From assembly GCF_024734405.1 (NCBI RefSeq), contig NZ_CP059556.1:1860001-1924000 (forward strand): DNA of 64,000 nt, given 5' to 3'. A model generated the notes under the pieces. That model saw only the letters and a list, made by a program, of their open reading frames with translations. It made no database searches and was not told the origin of the DNA. Source of the stretch: Saccharopolyspora gregorii. Lineage in GTDB: Bacteria > Actinomycetota > Actinomycetes > Mycobacteriales > Pseudonocardiaceae. This document shows, piece after piece, positions 37,001 to 49,000 of the stretch (positions are counted from its first letter, which is position 1; each line of letters begins with the position of its first letter). The translations under genes and the position numbers were made by a program.

Positions 37001-40000
37001 CCAGGACGGGGCCTCGAACGGGCTCACCGCGCCGAACGGGCCATCGCAGCAGCGGGTGATCCGGCAGGCCCTCGCCGCCGCTGGACTGTCCACTTCGGAC
37101 GTGGACGCGGTGGAGGCGCACGGCACCGGCACCACCCTCGGCGACCCGATCGAGGCGCAGGCGCTGCTGGCGACCTACGGGCAGGACCGGGACGAACCGC
37201 TGTGGCTCGGTTCGGTGAAGTCGAACCTCGGGCACACCCAGGCCGCCGCGGGCGTCGCCGGGGTCATCAAGACCGTGCTCGCCATGCGGCACGGCACCCA
37301 CGCCCGCAGCCTGCACGCCGCGGACCCCAGCGGCCACGTCGACTGGGACGCGGGAGCGGTGCGGCTGCTCGCCGACGCGCGCCCCTGGCCGGACGACGCG
37401 CACCCGCGCCGCGCCGGGGTGTCCTCGTTCGGCATCAGCGGCACCAACGCCCACGTCATCCTCGAACAGGGCCCCGCGCCGTCCCCGGCGGAGCGGCCCG
37501 ACGAACCCGGCGTGCAGCCCTGGGTGCTGTCCGGGCACACCCCGCAGGCGTTGCGCGCCCAAGCCGCCCGGCTGCTCGCCCGGGTGCAGGCCGGGTCCGG
37601 ATCCCGCGCCGACCTCGGCTATTCGCTGGCCACCACCCGGGCCGAGCTCGAACACCGCGCGGTGCTGCTCGCCGCTGAACCGGACGAACTGCTCGGCGGG
37701 CTCGCCGCGCTCACCACCGGCGAACCCGACCCGCGGGTCGTCGCCGGTGCCGCGACCGGCGGCAAGCTCGGCGTGCTGTTCTCCGGGCAGGGCGCGCAGC
37801 GCCTCGGCACCGGCCGCGAGCTGCACGCCCGGTACCCCGCGTTCGCCACCGCCTTCGACGCGGCCGCCGCCGAGCTCGACCGGTACCTGGAGCGCCCGCT
37901 GCGGGAGGTGCTGTGGGGCGAGGACGCCGACCTGCTCGACGGCACCGGGTACGCGCAGCCCGCGCTGTTCGCCGTGGAAGTGGCGCTGTTCCGGTTGCTG
38001 GAATCTTGGGGCGTGCGCCCGGACCACCTCGCCGGGCACTCCATCGGCGAGGTGGCCGCCGCGCACGTCGCCGGCGTGCTCGACCTGCCCGACGCGGCCC
38101 GGCTCGTCGGCGCCCGCGCCCGGCTGATGGGGGCGCTGCCCCCGGGCGGAGCGATGATCGCGGTGCAGGCCACCGAGGACGAGGTGCGGCCGCTGCTGGA
38201 CGAGCGCGCCGACCTCGCGGCGATCAACGCGCCCGGCTCGGTGGTGCTCTCCGGCGACGCGGACGTGGTCGAGCGGCTCGCGCGGCGGTTCGCCGACGAC
38301 GGGCGCCGCACCCACCGGCTGCGCGTCTCGCACGCCTTCCACTCCCCGCTGGTGGAACCGGTCCTCGACGAGTTCGCCGCCGAACTGGCCGAGCTCACCT
38401 TCCACGCGCCGCGCATCCCGATCACCTCCGACGTCACCGGCGCCCCCGCCGGGCCCGAGATCGCCACCGCCGAGTACTGGGTGCGGCACGTCCGCGCCTG
38501 CGTCCGGTTCGCCGACGGGGTGCGAACCCTGCACGAGCACGGGGTGCGCACCTTCCTGGAGGTCGGGCCGGACGCGGCGCTGACCGCGCTCGTGGCCGAA
38601 ACCCTCGCCGACGAGGACGCCGCCGCGCTGCCCGCGCTGCGCCGCGACCACGACGAGCAGCGCGCGCTGCTCACCGCGCTCGCCCGATTGCACAGCCGGG
38701 GCGTCCCGCTGGACTGGGCCGCGCTGTTCCCCGGTGCCCGCCGCGTCGAACTGCCCACCTACGCGTTCCAGCACGAAGCGTTCTGGCCGGCGCCCGCCAC
38801 CGCCGCGGGCGACGCCACCTCGCTCGGAGTGCGGCCGGCGGAACACCCGCTGCTCGGCGGGACCGTGGAGCTCGCCGACACCGGGGAAACCCTGTTCACC
38901 GGCAGGCTCTCCACCGCCGCGCAGCCGTGGCTCGCCCAGCACGCTGTGCACGGCTCGGTGCTGCTGCCCGGCACCGCGTTCCTCGAACTCGTCACCCGCG
39001 CCGGGGACGAGGTCGGCTGCGACCGGGTCGACGACCTCACCATCGGCCGCCCCCTCGCGCTGCCCGCCACCGGGGCGCTGCAGCTGCAGGTGCGGCTCGG
39101 TGCCGAGCAGGCCGGGCGCCGCGTCGTCGAGGTCCACACCCGCCCCGAAGGGGACCCGGAACTGCCGTGGACCCGGCACGCCGCGGGCACCCTCACCACC
39201 GGTGCGGACGCCGAACCGGCCGTGCTCGCCGAATGGCCACCGGCCGGGGCGACGCCGGTGGACCTGGACGGCTGCTACGACGCGCTCGCCGACGCCGGGT
39301 TCGAGTACGGCCCCCTGTTCCGCGGGCTGACCGCGGCGTGGCGGGTCGGGGACGAGGTGTGCGCCGAGGTCCGGTTGCCGGAACCGGCGCTCGCCGACGC
39401 CGCCACCTACGGGATGCACCCCGCGCTCGCCGACGCCGCCCTGCACGCCATCGCGCAGCTCGACGGGGTGCGCCGCGGCCTGCCGTTCACCTGGGACGGG
39501 GTGTCGCTGCACGCGACCGGTGCCACCGCGCTGCGGGTGCGGATCACCCCGGTCGAACCGGACGTGGTGTCGCTGGCCGTCGCCGACGAGACCGGCGCCC
39601 CCGTCGCCTCCATCGCCGCGCTGACGTTGCGCGAACCCGAGGACGCGGCCGACGCCGCCGGGCGCGACGCGCTGTTCCGGCTGGAGTGGACCCCGATCCG
39701 CGCGAGCGCGGGCGGGGTGAGCGCCACGGCCGCCGGGGCCGACCACTTCGGCGTCGGCGAAGCGCTGCGCGCCGCCGCCGTCCCCGCCGGGCAGGACGTG
39801 GTGCTGCTGCCCGTGCAACCCGCCGGGACCGGGCCCGAGGCCGCGCACGAACTGGCCCGGGACGTGCTCGACACCGTGCAGCAGCACCTCGCCGCCGACG
39901 ACCCCGCGCGGCTCGTGTTCGTCACCCGGGACGCCACCACCGGCGGCGATCCGGCCGCCGCCGCGGTGTGGGGCCTGGTGCGGACCGCCGAACGCGAGCA

Positions 40001-43000
40001 CCCCGGCCGGTTCGGGCTGCTCGACCTCGACTCGGCGACCCCCGACCCGGACCTGCTCGCCCGGGCCGTCGCCGCCGCCGAACCGCAGCTGCGGATCCGC
40101 TGCGGAGTGCTCGCCGCCGCCCGCCTCGCGCGGCTGAGCGCCCCCACCGGGACCGCCCCCGGCTGGAACCCGGACCGGCCGGTGCTCATCACCGGCGGCA
40201 CCGGCGGGCTCGGCGCCGCCGTCGCCCGGCACCTGGTGCGCGACCGCGGCGTGCGCAGGCTGCTGCTGGTCAGCAGGAGCGGCGGGGAGGCCGACGGCGT
40301 GGTGCCGCTGGTCGCCGAACTCACCGCGATGGACGCCGACGTGCAGGTCGCCGCCTGCGACGTCGCCGACCGCGAGCAGGTGGCGCGGCTGCTGGACCGG
40401 CACGAGGTGGGCGCCGTGGTGCACACCGCGGGCGTCCTCGACGACGGCGTGGTGGACGCGCTGGACCCGGAACGGCTGGCGGCGGTGCTGCGGCCGAAGG
40501 TGGACGCCGCCTGGCACCTGCACGAGCTCACCCACGACCTCGACGCGTTCGTGCTGTTCTCCTCGCTGGCGGGCACCTTCGGCTCGCCCGCGCAGGGCAA
40601 CTACGCGGCGGCGAACGCCTTCCTCGACGCGCTCGCCCAGCACCGCCGCGCCGCCGGGCTGCCCGCGACCTCGCTGGCCTGGGGTCCGTGGGCGGCGGAC
40701 GGCATGACCGGCGGGCTCAGCGATGCCGACCGGGAGCGGATGGCCCGCTCCGGGATGCCGCCGCTGCCGGTGGAGCAGGGGCTCGCCCTGTTCGACCTGG
40801 CGGTGGGCGCCGGTGAACCGGTGGTGCTCCCGGCGCGGCTGGACCTGCCTGCGCTGCGCGCCCGCGGCGACGTGCCGAGCGTGCTGCGCGGGCTCATCCG
40901 CACCCGCACCCGCCGGGCCGGAGCCGGGACCGGCGTGGCCCGCGCGCTCGGCGACCGGCTCGCCGCGCTGCCGGAGGCGGAGCGCGCCACCGCGCTGCTC
41001 GACCTGGTGCGCGGCCAGGTCGCCACCGTGCTCGGGCATTCCGGGGCGGCCGCCGTGGAGCCGTGGCGCGCCTTCCAGGAACTCGGCTTCGACTCGCTGA
41101 CCGCGGTGGAGCTGCGCAACGGCATCAACGCGGCCACCGGGCTGCGGCTGCCCGCGACCGCCGTGTTCGACCACCCGAACGCCGAAGCGCTGGCCGGGTT
41201 CGTCGCCGAGGAGCTGTTCGGCGCCACCACCGCCGCCACCCCCGAGGAGGTGCTGCCGCCGGTCGTGGACGACCCGGTGGTGATCGTCGGCATGGCCTGC
41301 CGCTACCCGGGCGGGGTGTCCTCGCCGGAGGACCTGTGGCGGCTGGTGTCCGAGGGCGGCGACGCGACCTCCGACTTCCCGGCCGACCGCGGCTGGAACC
41401 TGGACGAGCTGTACCACCCGGACCCGGACCACCCCGGCACCTCCTACACCCGCCGCGGCGGATTCCTGCACCGCGCGGCCGAGTTCGACCCCGGCTTCTT
41501 CGGGATGAGCCCGCGGGAGGCGCTGGCCACCGACTCGCAGCAGCGGCTGCTGCTGGAGGTGTCCTGGGAGGCCGTGGAACGCGCCGGCATCGACCCGACG
41601 TCGTTGCGCGGCAGCAGGACCGGCGTGTTCGCGGGCGTGATGTACAACGACTACGGCACGCTGCTGGCGGGCACCGAGTTCGAGGGCTACCAGGGCAGCG
41701 GCAGCGCGGGCAGCGTCGCCTCCGGCCGGGTGTCCTACACGTTCGGCTTCGAGGGCCCCGCCGTCACGGTGGACACCGCCTGCTCGTCCTCGCTGGTCGG
41801 GATGCACCTGGCCGCGCAGGCGCTGCGCGCGGGGGAGTGCTCGCTGGCGCTGGCCGGGGGTGTGGCGGTGATGTCCACGCCGAGCACGTTCGTCGAATTC
41901 TCCCGGCAGCGCGGCCTGTCCCCGGACGGGCGCTGCCGTTCGTTCTCCGCCGAGGCCGACGGCGTCGGCTGGTCGGAGGGCGTGGGCGTGCTGGTGCTGG
42001 AGCGGCTCTCCGACGCGCGCAGGCACGGGCACCGGGTGTTGGCGGTGCTGCGGGGCAGCGCGGTGAACCAGGACGGGGCGTCGAACGGGCTGACCGCGCC
42101 GAACGGGCCGTCGCAGCAGCGGGTGATCCGGCAGGCGCTCGCCAGCGCCGGACTGTCCACTTCGGACGTGGACGTGGTGGAGGCGCACGGCACCGGTACC
42201 TCGCTGGGCGACCCGATCGAGGCCCAAGCGCTGTTGGCCACCTACGGCCAGGACCGGGAAACCCCGCTGTGGCTGGGATCCGTCAAGTCCAACCTCGGCC
42301 ACGCCCAGGCCGCCGCCGGGGTCGCCGGGGTCATCAAGATGGTGCAGGCGATCCGGCACGGCGCCCTTCCCGCCACCCTGCACGCCGACGAGCCCTCCCC
42401 CCACGTGGACTGGGAGGACGGCGCGGTGGAACTGCTCACCGAGCGGCGCCGCTGGCCCGAGCACGACCGGCCGCGCCGCGCCGGGGTGTCCTCGTTCGGC
42501 ATCAGCGGTACCAACGCCCACGTCATCCTGGAGCAGGCCGAACCGGAGCCGGTGCCCGCCGACCGGCCCCGGCCCGCGATCGGTGCGGTGCCGTGGGTGC
42601 TGTCGGCGCGCGACGAACCGGCGCTGCGCGCGCAGGCCGCCCGGCTCGCCGAGCACCTGGACGTCATCCCCGGCGCCGATCCCGCCGACGTCGGCTACTC
42701 GCTGGCCACCGCCCGCACCGGGTTCGAGCACCGCGCCGTGGTGTTCGCCGACGAACCCGTCGGGACCCTGGAGGCGCTGCGGGCCGTCGCCGAAGGCGGG
42801 CCCGAGGTGGTGCGGGGCCGGGTCGCCGACGGCGGGCTGGCCTTCCTGTTCGCCGGGCAGGGTGCGCAGCGGCTCGGGATGGGCCGGGAGCTGCACGCGC
42901 GGTTCCCGGTGTTCGCGGACGCGCTGGACGCGGTGTGCGCGGAGCTGGATCCGCGGCTGTCCCGCCCGTTGCGGGAGGTGATGTGGGGCGAGGACGCGGA

Positions 43001-46000
43001 CCTGCTGAACCGCACCGAGTTCGCCCAGCCCGCGCTGTTCGCCGTCGAGGTGGCCCTGTTCCGGCTCGTCGAGTCCTGGGGCGTGCGCCCGGACCACGTC
43101 GCCGGGCACTCCCTCGGCGAGATCACCGCCGCGCACGCCGCGGGCGTGCTCTCGCTGCCCGACGCGGCCCGGCTCGTCGCCGCCCGCGGCCGGCTGATGC
43201 AGGCGCTGCCCGCGGGCGGTGCGATGAGCGCGCTGCGGGCCGCCGAAGCCGAGGTGGCCCCGCTCGTCGAGGGGCGCGCGGACATCGGGATCGCCGCCGT
43301 CAACGGGCCCGGAGCGGTCGTGGTCTCCGGTGCCGACAGCGCCGTCGCCGAGGTCGAGCAGCGGTTCCCCGGTTCGACGCGGCTGCGCGTCTCGCACGCC
43401 TTCCACTCGCCGCTGATGCACCCGGTGCTCGCCGAATTCCGCGCGGTGGCGGCAGAACTCACCTACCACCCGGCGGCGATCCCCGTCGTGTCCGCGCTGA
43501 CCGGGCGGCGGGACGAGGTGCGCGAGCCCGAGCACTGGGTGCGGCACGTCTGCGAGGCGGTGCGCTTCGCCGACGCGGTGCGGGAACTGGTGACGCTGGG
43601 CGCGACGACGCTGCTGGACATCGGCCCGGACGGGTCACTGGCCGTGCTCGCGCAGCACTCGCTGGACGCGACCGCCGTCGCCGTCCCGCTGGTGCGCAAG
43701 GACCGCGCCGAGACCGACGCGGTGCGCGCGGCGCTCGCCGAGCTGCACGTGCGCGGGGTGGAACCGGACTGGGCGGCGCTGCTGCCCGGCGCGCGGCAGG
43801 TGGAGCTGCCGACCTACGCGTTCCAGCACCGCCGGTACTGGCCGGAACCGGCCGCCGGGGGCGGTGACGTGCGCGCCGCCGGGCTCAGCTCGGCCGGGCA
43901 CCCGCTGCTCGGCGCTGCCGTGGAACGCGCCGACGAGGACGGGTTCCTGTTCACCAGCAGGCTTTCCACCGGCAGCCACCCGTGGCTGGCCGAGCACGTG
44001 GTGCGCGGTGCGGTGCTGGTGCCGGGCACCGCGTTCGCGGAGCTGGCGTTGCGCGCCGGGGACGAGGCCGGCTGCGACCGGGTGGACGAGCTGACGCTGC
44101 TCGCGCCGCTGGTGCTGCCGGAGCGGGCGGCGGTCCGGGTGCAGGTGTGGGTCGGCGCCGACGAGGACGGGCGCCGCGGCGTGGAGGTGTACTCCCGCCC
44201 GGACGACGACGCGGACCGCGACTGGACCCGGCACGCCACCGGCGTGCTCACCGGCGGCGGTGCCCGCGTCGAGCCGCCGACCGGCGTGGGCACGGCGATC
44301 GAGCTGGACGGGTTCCACGACGGACTCGCCGCGGCCGGTTTCGACTACGGGCCGGTGTTCCGCGGCCTGCGCGCCGCCTGGCGCGACGAGGACGCGGTGC
44401 TCGCCGAGGTGGAGCTGCCCGCGGAGACCGGCGTCGCCGGGTTCGGCCTGCACCCGGCGTTGCTGGACGCGGCCGTGCAGGCGGCCGCGCTGCTCGGCGA
44501 GCTGCCGGCCGGGGCGCTGCCGTTCGCCTGGCGGGGCATGGCGCTGCACGCCACCGGCGCGCGGGCGCTGCGGGTGCGGATCGCCCGCACCGGCGCCGAC
44601 GAGGTGTCGCTCGCCGCCGTCGACCCGGCGGGGGAACCGGTGGTGTCGGTGGAGTCGCTGGTGCTGCGCGCGGGCGCGGCGCAGCGCTCGGCCGAGCAGG
44701 ACGGGCTGTACCGGCTGCGGTGGACCGAGGTCGAGCCCGGTGCCGTCGAGCCGTCGCTGGTGGTGCTGGGCTCCGCCGACTCCGCCGACTTCGCCGCCGA
44801 GCTGCGCGCCGCGGGCGTGGACGCGCGGCACGTGCCCGAACCCGCCGAGGTGCCCGGATCGCTCGGCGTACCAGGGGAATCCGCCTTGGTGCTCGTCCCG
44901 ATCATCGGTGGCGCGGACGTCCCGGGATCGGTGCGCGAGCTCTCCGCCCGGGTGCTGGAGCTGCTGCGGGAGCCCGCGCTGCGCGACTCCCGGGTGGTGT
45001 TCGCGACCCGGGGCGCGGTGGCCCGCGACGGCACCGAGGACGTGCGCGATCTCGCCGCCGCCGCGGTGCACGGTCTGGTCCGCGCGGCGCAGGCGGAGGA
45101 CCCCGGCGAGGTCGGGCTGGTCGACCTCGACGAGGACCCGGCCTCGCTGCGGGCGGCGGCGGAGTGGTCGTCCGAACCGCGCGTGGTGCGCGCGGGAGTC
45201 CCGCACGTCGGACGGCTCGCCACCGGCACGGCCGGCCCGAGTACGTCCTGGGCGTCCTGCGGCCGGGTGCTCATCACCGGTGGCACCGGTGGTCTCGGCG
45301 CCGCGGTGGCGCGGCACCTGGTGGCCGAGCACGGGGTGCGGGAGCTGCTGCTGGTCAGCCGCACCGGCCGCGCCGACGAACTCGTCGCCGAACTGTCCGA
45401 AGTGGATGTACTGGTGGAGTCCTGCGACGTCGCCGACCGGGACGCGCTGGCCGCGCTGCTCGACCGGCATCCGGTGGGCGCGGTGGTGCACGCGGCCGGG
45501 GTGCTCGACGACGGGGTGCTGGACTCGCTCACCCCGGAGCGGTTCGACGCGGTGCTGCGGCCGAAGGTGGACGCCGCCTGGCACCTGCACGAGCTGTGCG
45601 GGGACGTCGCCGAGTTCGTGCTGTTCTCCTCGCTGGCGGGCACCTTCGGCTCGGCCGGGCAGGCGAACTACGCGACGGCGAACGCCTTCCTGGACGCGCT
45701 GGCCGCGCACCGCCGCGCGGCCGGGCTGCCCGCGGTGTCCCTGGCCTGGGGCCCGTGGGTCGAGTCCGGCGGCATGGCGGGAACGCTGTCCGAAGTGGAC
45801 CGTCGGCGCCTGGAGCGCTCCGGCATCCCGCCGCTGTCGCAGGAACGGGGGCTGGCCCTGTTCGACGCGGCGACCGGCGGTGACGAGGCGGTCGCGTTCC
45901 CGGTGCGGTTCGACTTCGCCGCGCTGCGCGGCGGGGAGGAACTGCCGGGGCTGCTGCGCGGCCTGGTCCGCGCGCCCGCGCGGCGTGCGGTGGCCGCCGG

Positions 46001-49000
46001 GTCGGCGACCCTGGTGCAGCGGCTCGCCGGGCTCGCCCCGGAGGAGCGCCACCGGCAGGTGCTGGAGCTGGTGCGCGGCCAGATCGCCGCGGTGCTCGGG
46101 CACGCCACCGCCGGGGAGGTGGACCCGCGACTGGCGTTCCAGGACCTCGGGTTCGACTCGCTGACCGCGGTGGAGCTGCGCAACCGGCTCGCCGCCGACA
46201 CCGGGCTGCGGCTGCCCGCGACGCTGGTGTTCGACCACCCGACGGCGACCGCGCTGACCACCAGGCTGCTCGCCGAACTCCTCGGGGAGGAGGAGACCGC
46301 GCCGGCCGAGGTGCGGGTACGCGCGGTCGACGGCGATCCGATCGTCATCGTCGGCATGGCTTGCCGCTACCCGGGCGGGGTGTCCTCGCCGGAGGACCTG
46401 TGGCGGCTGGTGTCCGAGGGCGGCGACGCGACCTCCGACTTCCCGGCGAACCGCGGCTGGGACATGGACGCCCTCCACGGCCCGGACCCGGACGCCGCGG
46501 GCACGTCCTCGACGCGGCGCGGCGGCTTCCTGCACGACGCGGCCGAGTTCGATCCGGCCTTCTTCGGGATGAGCCCGCGCGAGGCGCTCACCACGGACCC
46601 GCAGCAGCGGCTGCTGCTGGAGACCTCCTGGGAGGCCCTGGAACGCACCGGCATCGACCCGGTCTCGTTGCGCGGCAGCGACACCGGGGTGTTCGCCGGG
46701 GTGATGTACAACGACTACAGCGACACCTTGACCGGTGCTGAGCACGAGGGCTACCAGGGGCACGGCAGCGCGGGCAGCATCGCCTCCGGCCGGGTCGCCT
46801 ACACCTTCGGGCTGGAGGGACCGGCGGTCACGGTCGACACGGCGTGCTCGTCCTCGCTGGTGGCGATGCACTGGGCGGCGCAGGCGCTGCGGTCGGGGGA
46901 GTGCTCGCTGGCGCTGGCGGGCGGGGTGACGGTGATGTCGACCCCGGCGGCGTTCATCGAGTTCTCCCGGCAGCGCGGGTTGTCCCCGGATGGGCGGTGC
47001 AAGGCGTTCTCCGCCGACGCGGACGGCGTCGGCTGGGCCGAGGGCGTCGGGATGCTGGTGCTGGAGCGGAAGTCCGACGCCGAGCGGCACGGCCACGAGA
47101 TCCTGGCGGTGCTGCGTGGCAGCGCGGTGAACCAGGACGGGGCGTCGAACGGGTTGACCGCGCCGAACGGTCCGTCGCAGCAGCGGGTGATCCGGCAGGC
47201 CCTGGCCGGCGCCGGGCTGTCCACTTCGGACGTCGATGCGGTGGAGGCGCACGGCACCGGAACCCGGCTGGGTGATCCGATCGAGGCGCAGGCGCTGCTG
47301 GCGACCTACGGGCAGGACCGGGAGATCCCGCTGTGGCTGGGATCCGTCAAGTCCAACCTCGGGCACACCCAGGCCGCTGCCGGTGTCGCGGGCGTGATCA
47401 AGATGGTGCAGGCCATGCGGCACGGCACCCTCCCGCGCACCTTGCACGCGGCCAGCCCGTCGTCCGAAGTGGACTGGACGGCCGGATCCGTCCGGCTGCT
47501 CACCGAACCCGCCGACTGGCCGGAGACCGGGCGGCCGCGCCGCGCCGCGATCTCCTCGTTCGGCATCAGCGGCACCAACGTGCACACCATCCTCGAACAG
47601 CCCGCCGCCGCGCCGCCGCCGGAGCGGGACCTCCCGGCCGGCCCGGTGCCGCTGGTGCTGTCCGCGAAGACCCCGGAGGCGCTGCGCGCCCAAGCCGGCC
47701 GCCTCGCCGACCACCTCGACGACGCCGCCGCCGAACCGGCGGACCTGGCGTTCTCGCTGGCCACCGGCCGGTCCCGGTTCGACCGGCTGGCCGCGGTGCT
47801 GGCCGCGGACGGTCCGTCGGCGGCCCGGTCGCTGCGCGCCCTCGCGGCCGGGACGCCCGACGCCGCCACCGTCGAGGGGCTAGCTGGTCGTGGCGGTCTG
47901 GCCGGTCGCGGCGGGCTCGCCGTGCTGTTCACCGGCCAAGGCGCGCAGCGGCTCGGAACGGGACGTGAGCTGCACGCCCGGTTCCCGGTGTTCGCGGACG
48001 CGCTCGACGCGGTGTGCGCGGAACTCGACCCGCACCTGCCGCGCCCGCTGCGGGAGGTGCTGTGGGGCGAGGACGCCGACCTGCTGCACCGCACCGAGTT
48101 CGCGCAGCCCGCGCTGTTCGCCGTGGAAGTGGCGTTGTTCCGGTTGCTGGAGTCCTGGGGCGTGCGCCCGGACCGCGTCGCCGGGCACTCCATTGGCGAG
48201 ATCACCGCCGCGCACGTCGCGGGCGTGCTCGACCTGCCCGACGCGGCCACCCTCGTCGCCGCGCGCGGCGGCCTGATGCAGGCGCTGCCCGCGGGCGGCG
48301 CGATGACCGCCGTGCAGGCCGCCGAGGACGAGGTGCTGCCGCTGCTCGCGGACCGCGAACTGGGCGTCGCCGCCGTCAACGGCCCGGAATCGGTGGTGCT
48401 CTCCGGCACCGCCGACGCCGTCGCCGAGGTCGCCGCGCACTTCCGGGAGCTCGGCCGCCGCACCACCGAGCTGCGGGTGTCGCACGCCTTCCACTCGCCG
48501 CTGATGGACCCGGTGCTCGACGAGTTCCGCGCGGTGGCGGCGGGCCTCACCTACCGCGGCCCGGAAATCCCGATCACCTCGACCAGCGGCGAACCCGGCG
48601 ACTTCGACGCCGAGCACTGGGTGCGGCACCTGCGCGCGCCCGTCCGGTTCGCCGACGCCGTCCAGGACCTGGCCGGCCGGGGCGCCACCGCGTTCCTCGA
48701 ACTCGGGCCGGACGCGGTGCTCACCGCCCTCGCCAGGGACACCGCCCCCGAGGACGCGGCGCTGATCCCCGCGCTGCGCGCCGGGCACCCCGAGGAACCG
48801 GCGGTGCTCACCGCGCTCGTCCGGCTGCGGATGCACGGCACCGAACCGGACTGGCGGGCGGTGCTGCCCGGGGCGCGGCGCGTCGACCTGCCCACCTACC
48901 CGTTCCAGCACCAGGAGTTCTGGCCGGACACCCCGCTCGCACCGGCCGGGAACATCGCCGCCGCCGGACTCCGCGCCGCCGGGCACCCGCTGCTCGGCGC

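Noticed and set aside
29172-43547. Very long open frames on the minus strand (up to 4,791 codons) opposite the PKS genes, and similar ones at 8020-14466 and 23518-30789
   Set aside because: They mirror the codon structure of the PKS genes, read as Arg/Gly/His/Pro-rich low-complexity protein, have no ribosome sites and no domain; an effect of very high GC.
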